From NCBI GenBank assembly GCA_002104985.1, contig MCGO01000039.1, forward strand, positions 310,001 through 374,000: a stretch of 64,000 nucleotides of DNA, given 5' to 3'. A model generated the notes under the pieces. That model made no database searches. It had not been told where the DNA came from and saw nothing but the letters and a program-made list of their open reading frames with translations. Both the position numbers and the translations under genes were made by a program. Positions 11,313 to 23,547 of this stretch are shown in pieces; the first letter of the stretch is position 1, and every line of letters starts with the position of its first letter. The DNA is from Rhizoclosmatium globosum. Lineage: Eukaryota > Chytridiomycota > Chytridiomycetes > Chytridiales > Chytriomycetaceae.

Positions 11313-14300
11313 ATGTCACCCAACACACTCGCTGTTGCCACGGAGCAAAGTAAGTCCACTCTTCCCTTTGGATCGTTTAGTCCTTTCTTAACACTTCTCT
11401 TCTCCCTTTCCCTCCTTTAAACAATCGCAACAGATCCGGCCGCAGCTGCATCGGCCTCCACAGTCAACACGGCCGTTAATGCCCCTGCGCCAAAGAAGGA
11501 CGGGAAGGAGAAGGCGCTTTCTGTCGTATGTCTCCCACCTGGATCGTAACTTAAAACTAACTGTCAAATCACTCTATTTCGAAATCAGACCGAACACCTT
11601 CTCTCAATCGCTGAAGTTGCCGCAAAGTATTCCGTGTCTGTCAATGAGGCTAAGCCACAGGATTCCCAAGGTCTCACTGCTGCCGAAGCCGCAAAGCGCC
11701 TTGCAGAGAACGGCCCCAACATGCTCACCCCACCAAAGAAGCGCCACTGGATCCTCCGCTTCTTGGATATCTTGATGGGTCTTTTCAACGTCATGTTGCT
11801 TGTATCTGGTATCTTCTGTTATATTCTTCTTGGTATCAACTACTCTGCAAACTACCAAAACGTGGGTTTTCATTTTTTGGAGTTTTTCCATTCTAACCTC
11901 ATCATAACAGACCTACTTGGGTGCTATTTTGATCGGTGTTGGTTTCATGAATGCTTTCATTGAGTTTTACCAACAACAGAAGTCCGCTGCCATTCTAGAA
12001 TCTTTTTTGGTATGTCAGACCATTGCAAAACCTCACAACCCAATTCTTAAGTATCTCTCTATAGAACTTGATTCCTACCCAATGTTATGTTATCCGTGAT
12101 GGTCAAACCATTCAAATTTCCGCCAAGGAGCTTGTTCTTGGGGATGTTGTCGTCATTCGTTCCGGAGACAAGATTCCTGCCGATTTGTTGGTTATTGGTT
12201 CCACCGAACTCAAGGTTGACAACTCCTCTCTAACTGGTGAAGCCGACCCGCAAGAGCGTAGCAAGCGCAACTCCCACCATAACCCATTGGAAGCAACGAA
12301 CTTAGCCTTCAACGGAACTTTGGCTGTTGTCGGAAATGGTTATGGTATTGTTATCCGCACTGGTGACAACACGGTGATTGGTCAGATTGCTTCTCTTACC
12401 TCGAATGAGGAGCGTCGTGAATCCCCTCTCTCTGTTGAAATTGACACCTTTGTCAAGCTCATTGCTGGTGTCGCTGGTGTTACTGCCATCATCTTCTTCA
12501 TCATTGCTATGACAGTCAAGTCCCAGGGAATCTCAAACTCTCTTAACTTCGCCATCGGTACTTTCGTTTCATTCGTTCCAGAAGGTCTCCCTGCCACTGT
12601 AACCATGTTGTTGACTTTCGCTGCTGCTCGTATGGCCAAGCGCCAGGTTCTCTGCAAGGACTTGCAGGGAGTTGAAACCCTTGGTGCCATCACTCTCCTT
12701 GCTACTGACAAGACCGGTACTTTGACTCGTAATCAAATGACTCTCACTTTTGTTTGGACCGGACTCAAGCTCTACTTTGCCCAGAACTTGGCAGAAGGCT
12801 CTCACGAGGCTCAGATTGCTTCTCCATTCGCTATGAACGACTCTGCTGCTGCAACGAGCTTATCCATGTCGCCGCCATCAATCCCACTGCCAAGTTCACT
12901 TCATTCGAGGGACCCATCGCAACTCGTGAGATTTTGGGAGATGCTACTGAAGCTGGTTTGATCCGTTTTGCCGCCCAGAAATTGCCAAACTACGAGACTG
13001 CTCAGGACCAATACCCTAAAGTGTTCGAAATTCCATTCAACTCTTCCAACAAGTGGGCCATGACAATCCACAAGAAGAAGCATGCCACTGGTTCTTTGAT
13101 GTTGTACATCAAGGGAGCACCAGAACGTGTCCTCAAGCTCTGCAGCACCATCCACGACGGCCAAAAAGCTGTTCCGTTGACCGCTCAACACAACGCTCAG
13201 TTCGACGAAATGTATACTCTCTTTGCCTCCAAGGGACACCGTGTCTTAGCCTTCGCTTGTCTTGCCCTCCCAGAAAGCGAATTCCCAGAGAACTTTGAGT
13301 TTTCCAAAGACCCCGTCAACTACCCAATCTCCAACCTCACTTCCTCGGTCTCACTTCTCTTGAAGACCCACCAAAGCACGGAGTTCGTGAAGCTGTTGGT
13401 AAATGTCGTGCCGCTGGTGTTCGTGTTATGATGGTTACTGGAGACCACCCATTGACTGCCGAAGCTATTGGACGCAAGATTAACATGATGTTAACTGACA
13501 CCAAGCCAATGATTGCCAAGAAGCGCGGAATTCCAGAGTCGCAAGTCCCTGAGGAGGATGTCAACGCCATCGTTATCCACGGAGACTCTATTGACCATCT
13601 CACCGATGCCGAATGGGAAAACATTTTCGACAAGGAAGAAATCATTTTCGCACGTACCTCTCCAAAGCACAAGTTGGACATCGTCAAGCGTGCTCAAGGA
13701 CGTGGACACATTGTTGGAGTTACTGGTGACGGTGTGAACGACTCTCCAGCTCTCAAGAAGGCCGATTTGGGTATTGCCATGAACATTTCCGGATCTGATG
13801 TTTCCAAGGAAGCCGCCGCCATGATTTTGCTTGACGACAACTTTGCCTCTACTGTCTCTGGTATTGAAGAAGGTCGTTTGATTTTCCAAAACCTCAAGAA
13901 GTCCGTTCAGTACACCATCACCCACACGATGCCCGAAGTTTGGGCCAACTTGTTGTACATTATTTTGTCTCTGCCTCTTCCGCTCTCCTCCATCTTGATT
14001 TTGGTCGTTGACTTGGGTTTCGAGCTCTTCATTGCCTTATCATATGCTTTCGATGTTTCCGAGAACCCAGCCGGTCTGATGAAGTTGCCCCCCAGAAAAC
14101 CTGTTACTCCGGAATCAATCGAGCGTCTTCACCGTCGTCGTGCCCTCGACCGCGCTGAAACTGGCGGTGATGTTGAAGCTGTTCACGAGGAAGCCAAGGA
14201 CCAATCTTCCAAGTTTTCCAAGATGATCCGTTCCCTGAAGAAGCCATTCACCAAGAGATACTGGATCGAAGCATTTGAGAAGACTGAAGACGAAGTTTTG

Positions 14301-14882
14301 ATTGATGGTGATGTTTTGTCCTACGCTTATATTGAAGCTGGAACTATCCAGACTCTCGGTTGCTTGACTTGTTACTTCTTTGCTATGTGGTATCACAGAA
14401 GTATCACTCCTTATGAGGCCGTCAACTTTGGAGCGAACTGGGGTAGCGATGGAAATGATTATACTTTCAACGGACGTACTGTTACTGTCAGTGATCAAAA
14501 TGATGCCTTGGCGTATGGACAGTCTGCTTACTACCTCGCTCTCATGTTCCAGCAGTGTTTCAACCACTTCATCTGTAAGGCTCGTTTGTCTAACCCATGG
14601 GGTTCCTTTATGTTCCAAAACAAGTGGTCTTTCGCTGGAGTCTTCGGCGGAGGTATCTTTTCGCTTTTGATTGTGTACATTCCTGGTATCAACGTTGCCT
14701 TCTTGACAAACTGGAGATTGACTCCTTACACTTGGTTGGTTGCCATGGCTTGGGGTCTGTTCTTGTACCTGTACGCCATTGTCCGTGTCCTCATCAAGCG
14801 CAGGTTCGCTCCTATCAAATATACGGATGATATCCCAGGTCTCCAAATGTTCCCAACTCGTTGGTCGACTGGTGGAAAGTAA
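11313..14882 (+). CDS. P-type ATPase, type IIC (Na,K-ATPase-like), copy 1
   Basis: Cation-pumping ATPase of the plasma membrane. Exons 11313-11349, 11434-11525, 11589-11861, 11911-12009 and 12065-14882 give 1106 residues if one missing base is allowed near 12853 and one near 13339. Visible landmarks: N-terminal cation-ATPase motif (NMLTPPKKRHWILRFLDI), actuator motif SLTGEADP, M4 VPEGLPATV, phosphorylation site DKTGTLT, hinge MVTGDHP and GDGVNDSPALKKAD. M5 and M6 carry MPE and VVDLGFEL. Against animal Na,K-ATPase, the M4 Glu, M5 Glu and first M6 Asp are kept, while the second M6 Asp is Glu, so ion selectivity cannot be assumed. The first frame break lies where copy 2 reads AAANELIHV and copy 1 lacks one C. 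The second is shared with copy 2. Sections identical to copy 2 alternate with diverged ones. No beta subunit gene is present in the window. Confidence 0.9.
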
Positions 14883-15075
14883 ATCTATTTCCCTGCAATT
14901 CTTTTTTATTCTTCATTGATCAGTACCATTGTGTTTGTTGCTCCATTTCTTGAGCCTTTCTAAAAGATGTTATGTTATTTAATTCATTTTTGATGAAAGA
15001 TGCAAAAGCTTGACAAAATCCTAATTACAACGACAGCTTGCCTTCAAATACATACGCGGATTAAATCTTTCTTGT

Positions 15076-17753
15076 ATGTCAACTTTTGATGGAGCGATTC
15101 GGGAGGTAACCATGTTGCAGAAATGAGTATAGACTTGAATCGATGATAACATTAATAGATACCGGGTCTTCGTGTTGACAGCTTCAGTCCTAACACGGAA
15201 TGTTCCTTCTTTCTCTCGCATTGCCACCAGGTGAGAACCGACTCGCAAGGACGAATGGTCGTTGCTCAATCTGTAACCAATGAAAGGACCACATGAAAGG
15301 CCTTGAAAACCCGGCCTTCTGCTCAACTCTATATGTTTCTGAAGTGACCGGTCGATTGCTCCCTTCGTCAAACCAGCAAAATACGTGCACCTGAAGCCTC
15401 TCATTGTAAGACTGTTCTGCTGCTTCATCCAACCCTTACCCTAGCCAGAGATTCCTACCAATGTTTGAATCAACTACAATACGAACGCTTAGAGGAGATG
15501 CTGTAGCTGTTACTTCTTTCCCAGCGAATCACTGCGCAGGCTCAACAATGTTTCTATTTGAGTTCAAGGGAAAGCGCGTTCTGTATACCGGTATTATCTT
15601 ACGTTTTCTGTTAATGCTGAGGTTGACATTGTGTGGCAGGGGACCTTCGAGCCGATGAATCATTGATGAATGACTTTCTCGTGTCTTCGAATATCTTTAA
15701 GAACGCTTTTGGCTCTATGAAGCAAATTGATACCGTCTACATTGATACAACTTTCTGTGATAGAAGACTTCGAGTGTTTCCTTCAAAGGTTGGAACTTCC
15801 TCATTTTCTGGACTAACCATCGCTTCAACAGAACGACTCGGTGGCTGCCATTATTTCAGCAATATCTCGACGCCCTGCAGCAACAAATTATTCGCTCTAT
15901 TTGCTGCCTCTAGGCTATGAGCCAATCATCATTGGCCTCTCAAAGCATTTCGATACAAAAATACATATCGCTCCTGAACAGTACGCGCTTTATGCCTCAT
16001 ACGCACAATGCCAACCTTCGCCCCCCGACGAAAATATGCTCATATATGTGACTCAAAGTTCATCCAAAGCCCGGTTCCACTTTCGTTGTGATTGTTGGAA
16101 ATCTGATGCATCCATGGTCACAATCAAAGCAACGACAATGCCTTGGACTGAAAGCCTTGCCCAGTTCTTATCATCAAAACCATATATCAGTGACCTGGAA
16201 GACGCGGAATTGTTGGATGGGTTTCGAATATGCCAGGAAACGGATCGAATGATTGTGAGGCTTTATATCTATTCTCCAAAACATTCATGGCTGATATAAA
16301 TCGTAACAGCATGTCTTTTTTGCTATGCACAGCTCCTTCAACGAGCTTAGGGCCTTAATTCGCGAAATCAAGCCTTCGATAGTACATCCTTGTGTTCTTG
16401 ACGCAACCAGTATATTTAACAATGCAGATGTATTGTCCGCATTTGATGATCTCCTTGTCTCTCGTACAGAGGCCTCCACAAGCACCATCAAACAACAAAT
16501 ACAACGTCGAAAAAGTGCAGCCGAATTACTATTAGAAGAATTATTGAGTGGCAAGGCACCTGTTGTTTTGAGTAATGAAGGAGAACAGGAGCCAACCCAA
16601 TCCCTTGATACTGTAACGGAACCATTACAGTCTGATCCACGAAGTTCTGCTCCTCAGTCCATTCCAGAACTTCCGCCTTATTCTCGCATACATGATTCTA
16701 TACCTACAGATCCTTTGACGGATCCTTTGTCTCCCGTGAAGAATGATGAGGACGAGTTAGTTGATTATGCGAACGAGGAACCAGCTGAATCAAACGATTA
16801 TCACTCGGAATCTCAGATGGAGGATGTGAATGACAAGTTAGATGGAACCAAGTCTACGTCTCCAACTATATCAAGTCCATCAAAACGTTTATTTCTGAAA
16901 TCGCATACTCTTCTATTCCGAACTGTGGTGCGACAAGTGTGTACCAGCAGAATCAGCGTTTAGAATCGGATTCTGCTCCAAGCGACCAAAGTCGTGCAAT
17001 CGTTTCACCGACAGTCTCATATAACCAATCCGACTCTGAATCGAATGAATTTGATGTCATTGTGGAGTCTGAAGATGAGCGGGAAAGCACCTACAGCAGT
17101 TTGATGAGGAGGTCAACATCAAGTTCAAGTCGTGTGGCAGACTCCAACGTTGGTGACGACAGCAATGAAGCGGAAATTGATGAAATTGTAGAAGATTCTC
17201 AAGAAAATCACTGGAACATAACCGTGGAGCTATCCTCCCCGAAAGAGACGGTCCAATTGAAATTTTATCGAGTCCTGATTTCACAACTCCAACAAAAACT
17301 ACCCCAAGAAACGTACCAAAGCGGAAAAATCCGCAACTAGAAGTGATTGATTTGACAGTTTCCGACGATGAAATGGAATTTGTCCCAGACTCACAACCTG
17401 CAACACCAGTACGCCCTGCACCGACATCCCTGCTTTTGCCAACATCAAGTTCTTCAACATTTTTATCTATTACTACTCCCAAAAGGCGTGCTGCTGAAGT
17501 CATAGACGTTGATATGGAGCCCCCACTTGCCAAGAAACAGCGTTCTTCAACTTCGACAAAGTCAGATGCTGTCAACCAACTAGACTGGGTAAAAAGTTTA
17601 TCTCGTACACGTAGGAGTTCGAGTTTCGTGAATCGGGAAACGTTAGACCGAGGATTGACTAGTGACCTAGGAGTTCAAGAAAGTGCTGAACACGTGCGAA
17701 ATGGGGGTCAATTTGTGTTGGATTGCACCTATCCATTTAAACGACCTAAATAA
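15076..17753 (+). CDS. Artemis/SNM1-family metallo-beta-lactamase (beta-CASP) nuclease
   Basis: Endonuclease family acting in end joining or crosslink repair. The N-terminus MSTFDGAIRE matches the Artemis pattern and sets the start. A metal-binding exon ends in FFLSHCHQ at about 15232 and, after an intron (about 15233-15289), continues DHMKGL, completing HxHxDH. Motif 3 is FPANHCAGS and motif 4 YTGDLRADE, split by the intron at about 15590-15639. Further introns lie at about 15789-15831 and 16255-16309, followed by HSSFNELRALI, a conserved Artemis segment. The last 350 residues are Ser/Asp/Glu-rich and disordered, with EVIDLTVSDDE, a classic SUMO-interacting motif, near 17340. Frame breaks of the one-missing-base type occur in the region before the HCH exon, around 15400-15450, near 16930 and near 17260. 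Exon structure before 15461 is therefore approximate. It could be an Artemis or a Pso2-type member; the N-terminus favours Artemis. Confidence 0.78.
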
Positions 17754-18049
17754 AATGGGAAGATACAGAAGCTTCATTTACATTTGAATGTGGCCATTAA
17801 GACGCCACTTTGTTGCACAACTTGGAGGCTGGCGTTACACAACAGCCCCCGCGACATTAAGTGTTTCTCTTTGGCCGGATAAGTGTTTTCTACATATCAT
17901 GAAAGTATTATTTACCGTTCCAGAAACCTTCTTGAAGATCCCTTATATTTCCCCGATGGGCGTGCCCAATTTTGAGTCCATAACAAAAAAAAAAAAATCC
18001 ATCGTCTCGAACCTGCCTCAAATCTTCCTTGATAAAAAACTACCTCAGA

Positions 18050-21000
18050 ATGACGGAACCACACATTCAAATTGTGGAGCCAAAGCCTGCACTAGGTACC
18101 GTTTCCTTATACTGTTTGCCACTGAGTTTCGTTCCTGATCTTTTCATTTGCTATGTTTGCCACCATCGCCATCAGCCTCCAATCCTCAAGCTGTTGCTCC
18201 GAAGAAGGAAGGAAAGTCTGTGTCAGTGGTAAGTGTCCTAGACTACCCTTGGTGAGCATGCGGACTAAATATTCCCTTGATCAGACTGAACACCTGCTGT
18301 CCATCCAAGATGTGGCCTCTAAATATTCAGTGGATGTGAATGAAGGAAAGCCACAGGACTCACAGGGTCTAACGGCTGCTGAGGCAGCCAAACGTCTTTT
18401 GAGAACGGACCCAATATGTTGACGCCCCCAAAGAAGCGTCACTGGATCCTCCGCTTCTTGGACATTCTTATGGGTCTCTTCAATCTTATGTTGCTCGTCT
18501 CTGGTGTACTTTGTTATGTACTCCTCGGGATCAACTATGCTGCCAACTATCAAAATGTAAATTGCTTGTATTTGCCGCGGGCTATGAATCTAAATTTTCG
18601 ACATCAATGCAGACATACCTTGGAGCTATTTTGCTTGGAGTTGCTTTGATGAATGCGGCTATTGAATTCTATCAGGAACAAAAGTCTGCAGCGATTCTGG
18701 ACTCTTTCTTGGTGGGTCTTGGCCTTTAAAAATTTGATTTCTCACACGAATCCTATCGTTCACAGAATTTGATTCCAACTCAATGTTACGTCATTCGTGA
18801 TGGAAAGACAACTCAAATTTCCGCCAAGGAGCTTGTTCTTGGTGATGTTGTTGTGGTTCGTTCTGGAGACAAGATTCCTGCCGATTTGTTGGTTATTGGG
18901 TCCACTGAACTCAAGGTTGACAATTCGTCCTTGACGGGAGAAGCAGATCCCCAGGAACGTCAAAAGAGAAACACATTTGAGAATCCACTTGAAGCTACCA
19001 ACTTGGTATTCAACGGAACACTTGCCGTAGCCGGAAATGGTTATGGTATTGTTATCCGCACTGGTGACAACACGGTGATTGGTCAGATTGCTTCTCTTAC
19101 CTCGAATGAGGAGCGCCGTGAATCCCCTCTCTCTGTTGAAATTGACACCTTTGTCAAGCTCATTGCTGGTGTCGCTGGTGTTACTGCCATCATCTTCTTT
19201 ATTATCGCCATGACTGTTAAGGCACAAGGAATCTCAAACTCGATGAACTTCGCCATCGGTACTTTCGTTTCATTCGTTCCAGAAGGTCTCCCTGCCACTG
19301 TAACCATGTTGTTGACTTTCGCTGCTGCTCGTATGGCCAAGCGCCAGGTTCTCTGCAAAGACTTGCAGGGAGTTGAAACCCTTGGTGCCATCACTCTCCT
19401 CGCTACTGACAAGACCGGTACTTTGACTCGTAACCAAATGACTCTCACTTTTGTATGGACCGGACTCAAGCTCTACTTTGCCCAGAACTTGGCAGAAGGC
19501 TCTTACGAAGCTCAGATCGCCTCCCCATTCGATATGAACGACTCTGCCGCTGCCAACGAGCTTATTCATGTCGCTGCCATCAATCCCACTGCCAAGTTCA
19601 CTTCATTCGAGGGACCCATCGCGACTCGTGAGATTTTAGGAGATGCTACTGAAGCTGGTTTGATCCGTTTTGCCGCCCAGAAATTGCCAAACTACGAGAC
19701 TGCTCAGGACCAATACCCTAAAGTGTTCGAAATTCCATTCAACTCTTCCAACAAGTGGGCCATGACAATCCACAAGAAGAAGCATTCCACTGGTTCTTTG
19801 ATGTTGTACATAAGGGAGCACCAGAGCGTGTCCTCAAGCTCTGCAGCACCATCCACGACGGCCAAAAAGCTGTTCCATTGACTTCCCAACACAACGCTCA
19901 GTTCGACGAAATGTATACCCTCTTTGCTTCCAAGGGACACCGTGTCTTGGCTTTTGCCTGCCTTGCTCTTCCAGAAAGGACTTCCCAGAGAACTTTGAGT
20001 TTTCCAAAGACCCTGTCAACTACCCAATCTCCAACCTCACTTCCTCGGTCTCACTTCTCTTGAAGACCCACCAAAGCACGGAGTTCGTGAAGCTGTTGGT
20101 AAATGTCGTGCCGCCGGTATTCGTGTCATGATGGTTACTGGAGACCACCCTTTGACTGCCGAAGCTATTGGACGCAAGATTAACATGATGTTAACTGACA
20201 CCAAGCCAATGATTGCCAAGAAGCGCGGAATTCCCGAGTCTGAAGTGCCCGAATCAGATGTCAATGCGATTGTTATCCATGGTGACACAATCGATCGCCT
20301 CACCGACGCCGAATGGGAAAACATTTTTGACAAGGAAGAAATCATTTTCGCACGTACATCTCCAAAGCACAAGTTGGACATCGTCAAGCGTGCTCAAGGA
20401 CGTGGACACATTGTTGGAGTTACTGGTGACGGTGTGAACGACTCTCCAGCTCTCAAGAAGGCCGATTTGGGTATTGCCATGAACATTTCCGGATCTGATG
20501 TTTCCAAGGAAGCCGCCGCCATGATTTTGCTTGACGACAACTTTGCCTCTACTGTCGCTGGTATCGAGGAGGGTCGTTTGATTTTCCAAAACCTCAAGAA
20601 ATCCATCCAATACACGATTACTCACACTATGCCAGAGGCGTGGGCCAACTTGTTATACATCATTCTGTCAATTCCTCTTCCGCTCTCCTCCATCTTGATT
20701 TTGGTCGTTGACTTGGGTTTCGAGCTCTTTATTGCCTTGTCATATGCTTTCGATGTTTCCGAGAACCCAGCCGGTCTGATGATGCTGCCACCACGTAAAC
20801 CAGTCACTCCTCAATCTGTAGAGCGCTTGCACCGTCGTCGCCAACTTGATATTGACGAAGGAATTATTGACCCTGAAGCCGATGAATCCGATGAATCTCA
20901 TGTTCCAGAATCCAAGTTTTCCAAGATGATCCGTTCCCTGAAGAAGCCATTCACCAAGAGATACTGGACCGAAGCGTTTGAGAAGACTGAAGACGAAGTC

Positions 21001-21588
21001 TTGATTGACGGCCAAGTTCTTTCGTATGCTTATATTGAAGCTGGAACTATCCAGACTCTCGGTTGCTTGACTTGCTTCTTCTTTGCCATGTGGTACCACT
21101 GCGGTATCACTCCTAAGGAGACAATGCAGTATGGTGCTAATTGGGGTAGTGATGGAAACGATTACACTGTTGATGGAAGAAACGTTACTGTTGCAGTTCA
21201 AAACGATGCTTTGGCGTATGGACAATCTGCTTACTACCTTGCTCTCATGTTCCAACAATGTTTCAACCATTTTATTTGCAAGGCTCGTCTTACCCACCCA
21301 TACGGATCTTTCATGTTCAAGAACAAGTGGTCCTTTGTTGGAATTCTCGGTGGAGGAATCTTTTCGCTCTTGATTGTTTACATTCCCCCAGTCAACGTTG
21401 CTTTCTTAACCAACTGGAGGCTGACTCCGTATGTGTGGTTGATTGCCATGGCTTGGGGTTTGTTCTTGTATGTGTACGCCATTGGTCGATCATACTTGAA
21501 GCTCAAATTCGCACCAATTAAATATGCACCAGAAGTTGGAGGCTTGCAAATGTTCCCTACCCGTTATTCTTTCGACGCTAAGAAGTGA
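18050..21588 (+). CDS. P-type ATPase, type IIC (Na,K-ATPase-like), copy 2
   Basis: Paralogue of the ATPase at 11313-14882 with the same five-exon structure (18050-18095, 18176-18228, 18285-18556, 18613-18711, 18766-21588). It gives 1098 residues if four missing bases are allowed, near 18402, 19811, 19978 and 20041. Exon 1 differs completely from copy 1 and supplies its own short N-terminus (MTEPHIQIVEPKPALA...). The same landmarks are present: SLTGEADP, VPEGLPATV, DKTGTLT, MVTGDHP, GDGVNDSP, MPE in M5 and VVDLGFEL in M6. The loop after M6, around 20820-20920, and the M7-M8 loop differ most from copy 1. The break near 20041 is at the same codon as in copy 1. The other breaks are private, and copy 1 supplies the intact reading at each. 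I treat the gene as functional with consensus errors; a pseudogene is the alternative. Confidence 0.88.
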
Positions 21589-21704
21589 TCGACCTCAACA
21601 TTTTATTTTCTTTCATACCTCTTCTACTCTTGTTTCGTAGAAAAAAAGCTCAATTATATTTGGAGATACGCATATTGAAGTAAAGACTCGTAACAACATA
21701 ATAT

Positions 21705-23359
21705 CTAATGATCTACCTGTTCCTGCTCATTAGGTTCTTTTCCATTGACGAGCACAAACTTTTGCCCAATTTGCTTCTCAACTAGAGCTTGTAGAGCAGG
21801 GGTATACACCAACGCCCACACCCCGAAATCTGCCCCACTCTTAATCTTTTTCATCAGCATATTCCGGGCTTTATCTTTGATCTGAACTTGATTACGATTC
21901 TTCAACTCCTTCTTTTGTCTCCCGATTACAGACCACTTTGCACCATACGTTTTCATTCCGTCCTCTAGGGCATCTATTTCTTCCTGCGTCCATGCGGTCT
22001 TAACGACAGTACGGCGAGGTTCAGAGGCCTTTAGATTTGCAGATTCTGCCGTCTTTCGTTCACTTGTGATTCGGATAACTTCTTGTGTCATTAGTTCAAC
22101 CTGTTTTCGAATCTTTTCCTGTTCGTCGTCTTCGTCTTCGTCGCTTTCTTCGCCAGCTCCATCGTCAGCTTCTTCATGCTCTTGAACAAACTCAGCTTCT
22201 TCTGCTGGAGTTGCCCGTTTTTTCCCTTTCTTACTTTGAGAGGATGGCTGAAGTTCTGCTGTTTCTGCGGCACGTGCCGCACTCTTTTTAGATTTAGCGT
22301 TTGCAGCGAGACCGCTGGCACCTTTACTCTTTTTGGCTGCTGGAGCGGAGGTATGGCTGGCCGAGTTTCCGCCTTCATTGAATTGAAGGCGCACTGCGTT
22401 TGGTGATCGATCGAGCAGACTTCTAGTTCTAGTCGCTCGTCTTGGTGCAAGGACAGGAGATTCAGGTACATGTACTTCTGGTTGTGTTTTTTGTGGATAA
22501 TCACCAAGTTTATCCATAAGATAAGCTTTAAACGCGCCAGTAGGTTCAAATGAGCCATCTGCATTCAAGGGTAACGGCTGAAGCGGATCCATCTAACGAA
22601 ATGATAAACACACATAGAAATTCAAAACTATAGGAACCAACCTTTAAGACAACAGCCCCAAACACTCTCCCCAAATAATCATAAATTTTCTCCACCACAA
22701 CCTCTTCACTTTCAAGTGTGTCCAAAGGTTCCATCATCATCCCCACGAGTTTCGCTTTGGCAGCCAGCATCCGAATGTGACGGTGCTGCACGAGTGAGGG
22801 AATCTTTGGGATATTATTCGGTTTCGTAAACGCCTGGATTGGGTCCACGCTGTTATCCTGTGCATACAGGCAACAATAAATCCGAGTTTTGATGAGAATG
22901 TCGAGGTCCATGTGTGCAGAACATTTTGACCAAGGCGCATTCTCAAGAATTTCCACGAGAGTGGTCAAGAGGGTTAGCTTTGATTCATCGGTGTTGTCTT
23001 CATCAGATGACTTGATGTGTTGTGTGAGAAGGAGTGCGTATGTCAAAGTGATGAGTGGTTCGTTCTCTTTCGCGTGAATTAGGAAGGGCACAAGAGGGTC
23101 CTCTGAGTACAAGTTCAGAACAAGAAAAAACAACGCAGTGAATACGAAACCAACCCGTGAATTCAGCCACGCCTTCTGAAAGCGAGACAGGTTGACTGGT
23201 CGAGCCAAAGAGAGTCGAAGCGAGAACTTGTTCGCACATTGTCCGAAGTGCGTCCAGTCTCGGACGCGCAACGGCCTCTTTGAACTTGGACGACACGTCG
23301 GCGAGAAGCGGAAGAGGCGGCGGCGGCGGCGGAACTGGCGCCCGCTTCTGTTTTGCCAT
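21705..23359 (-). CDS. Telobox-Myb protein, TRF-like telomere repeat-binding factor, copy A
   Basis: Three exons (23359-23155, 23102-22642, 22592-21705) sum to 517 residues without a frame break. The N-terminus begins MAKQKR and a proline run, then about 230 mostly helical residues that could be a TRFH-type dimerisation domain (not provable by eye). A Ser/Lys/Glu-rich linker has an acidic run and a basic run. The last 95 residues hold a Myb/SANT repeat: WTQEEIDALEDGMKTYGAKW, a second helix, then VQIKDKARNM. That last helix is the telobox consensus (V-D/Q-x-K-D-K-x-R-N) that reads TTAGGG in TRF1/TRF2, Taz1 and Tbf1. Trp in the usual KDKWRN is Ala here. The protein probably binds double-stranded telomeric repeats in the nucleus. 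It lies head to tail with copy B and shares its overall plan. Confidence 0.75.
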
Positions 23360-23547
23360 TGCGATTTGGGTGTTGTTGACAAGGCGACAATTTCGGACAT
23401 CAAGAACTCAGAAAGAACAGCTGAAATATCGGTTTATAAAATAGTGAAAACATCCAGCAAAATATCACAGTCTAGAGCCCCCCGAACAACACTCAACAAC
23501 ACGGCAATAAGTAATGTAATCCAATGGTACAACCACACTGAAACACT

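Noticed and set aside
13330..13345. Programmed ribosomal frameshift in the ATPases
   Set aside because: No slippery heptamer or evident downstream structure at ACTTCCTCGG; consensus error or conversion is simpler.
14115..14846. 243-codon open frame on the minus strand
   Set aside because: Lies fully within the ATPase C-terminal coding exon on the other strand; a matching shadow (20740-21297) is found in the second copy, explained by codon bias.
15021..15432. Overlapping minus-strand open frames of 135 and 80 codons
   Set aside because: The plus strand here encodes the Artemis N-terminus and HCH/DHMKGL metal-binding motifs; the minus frames have no domain or splice support.
17984..17997. Run of about 12 A residues before ATPase copy 2
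   Set aside because: A short homopolymer in a 5' leader; no sign of a retroposed poly-A tail or target-site duplication.
18402..20048. ATPase copy 2 as a pseudogene
   Set aside because: Four breaks are all single missing bases, no in-frame stop substitutions were noticed, all catalytic motifs are intact and introns are conserved.
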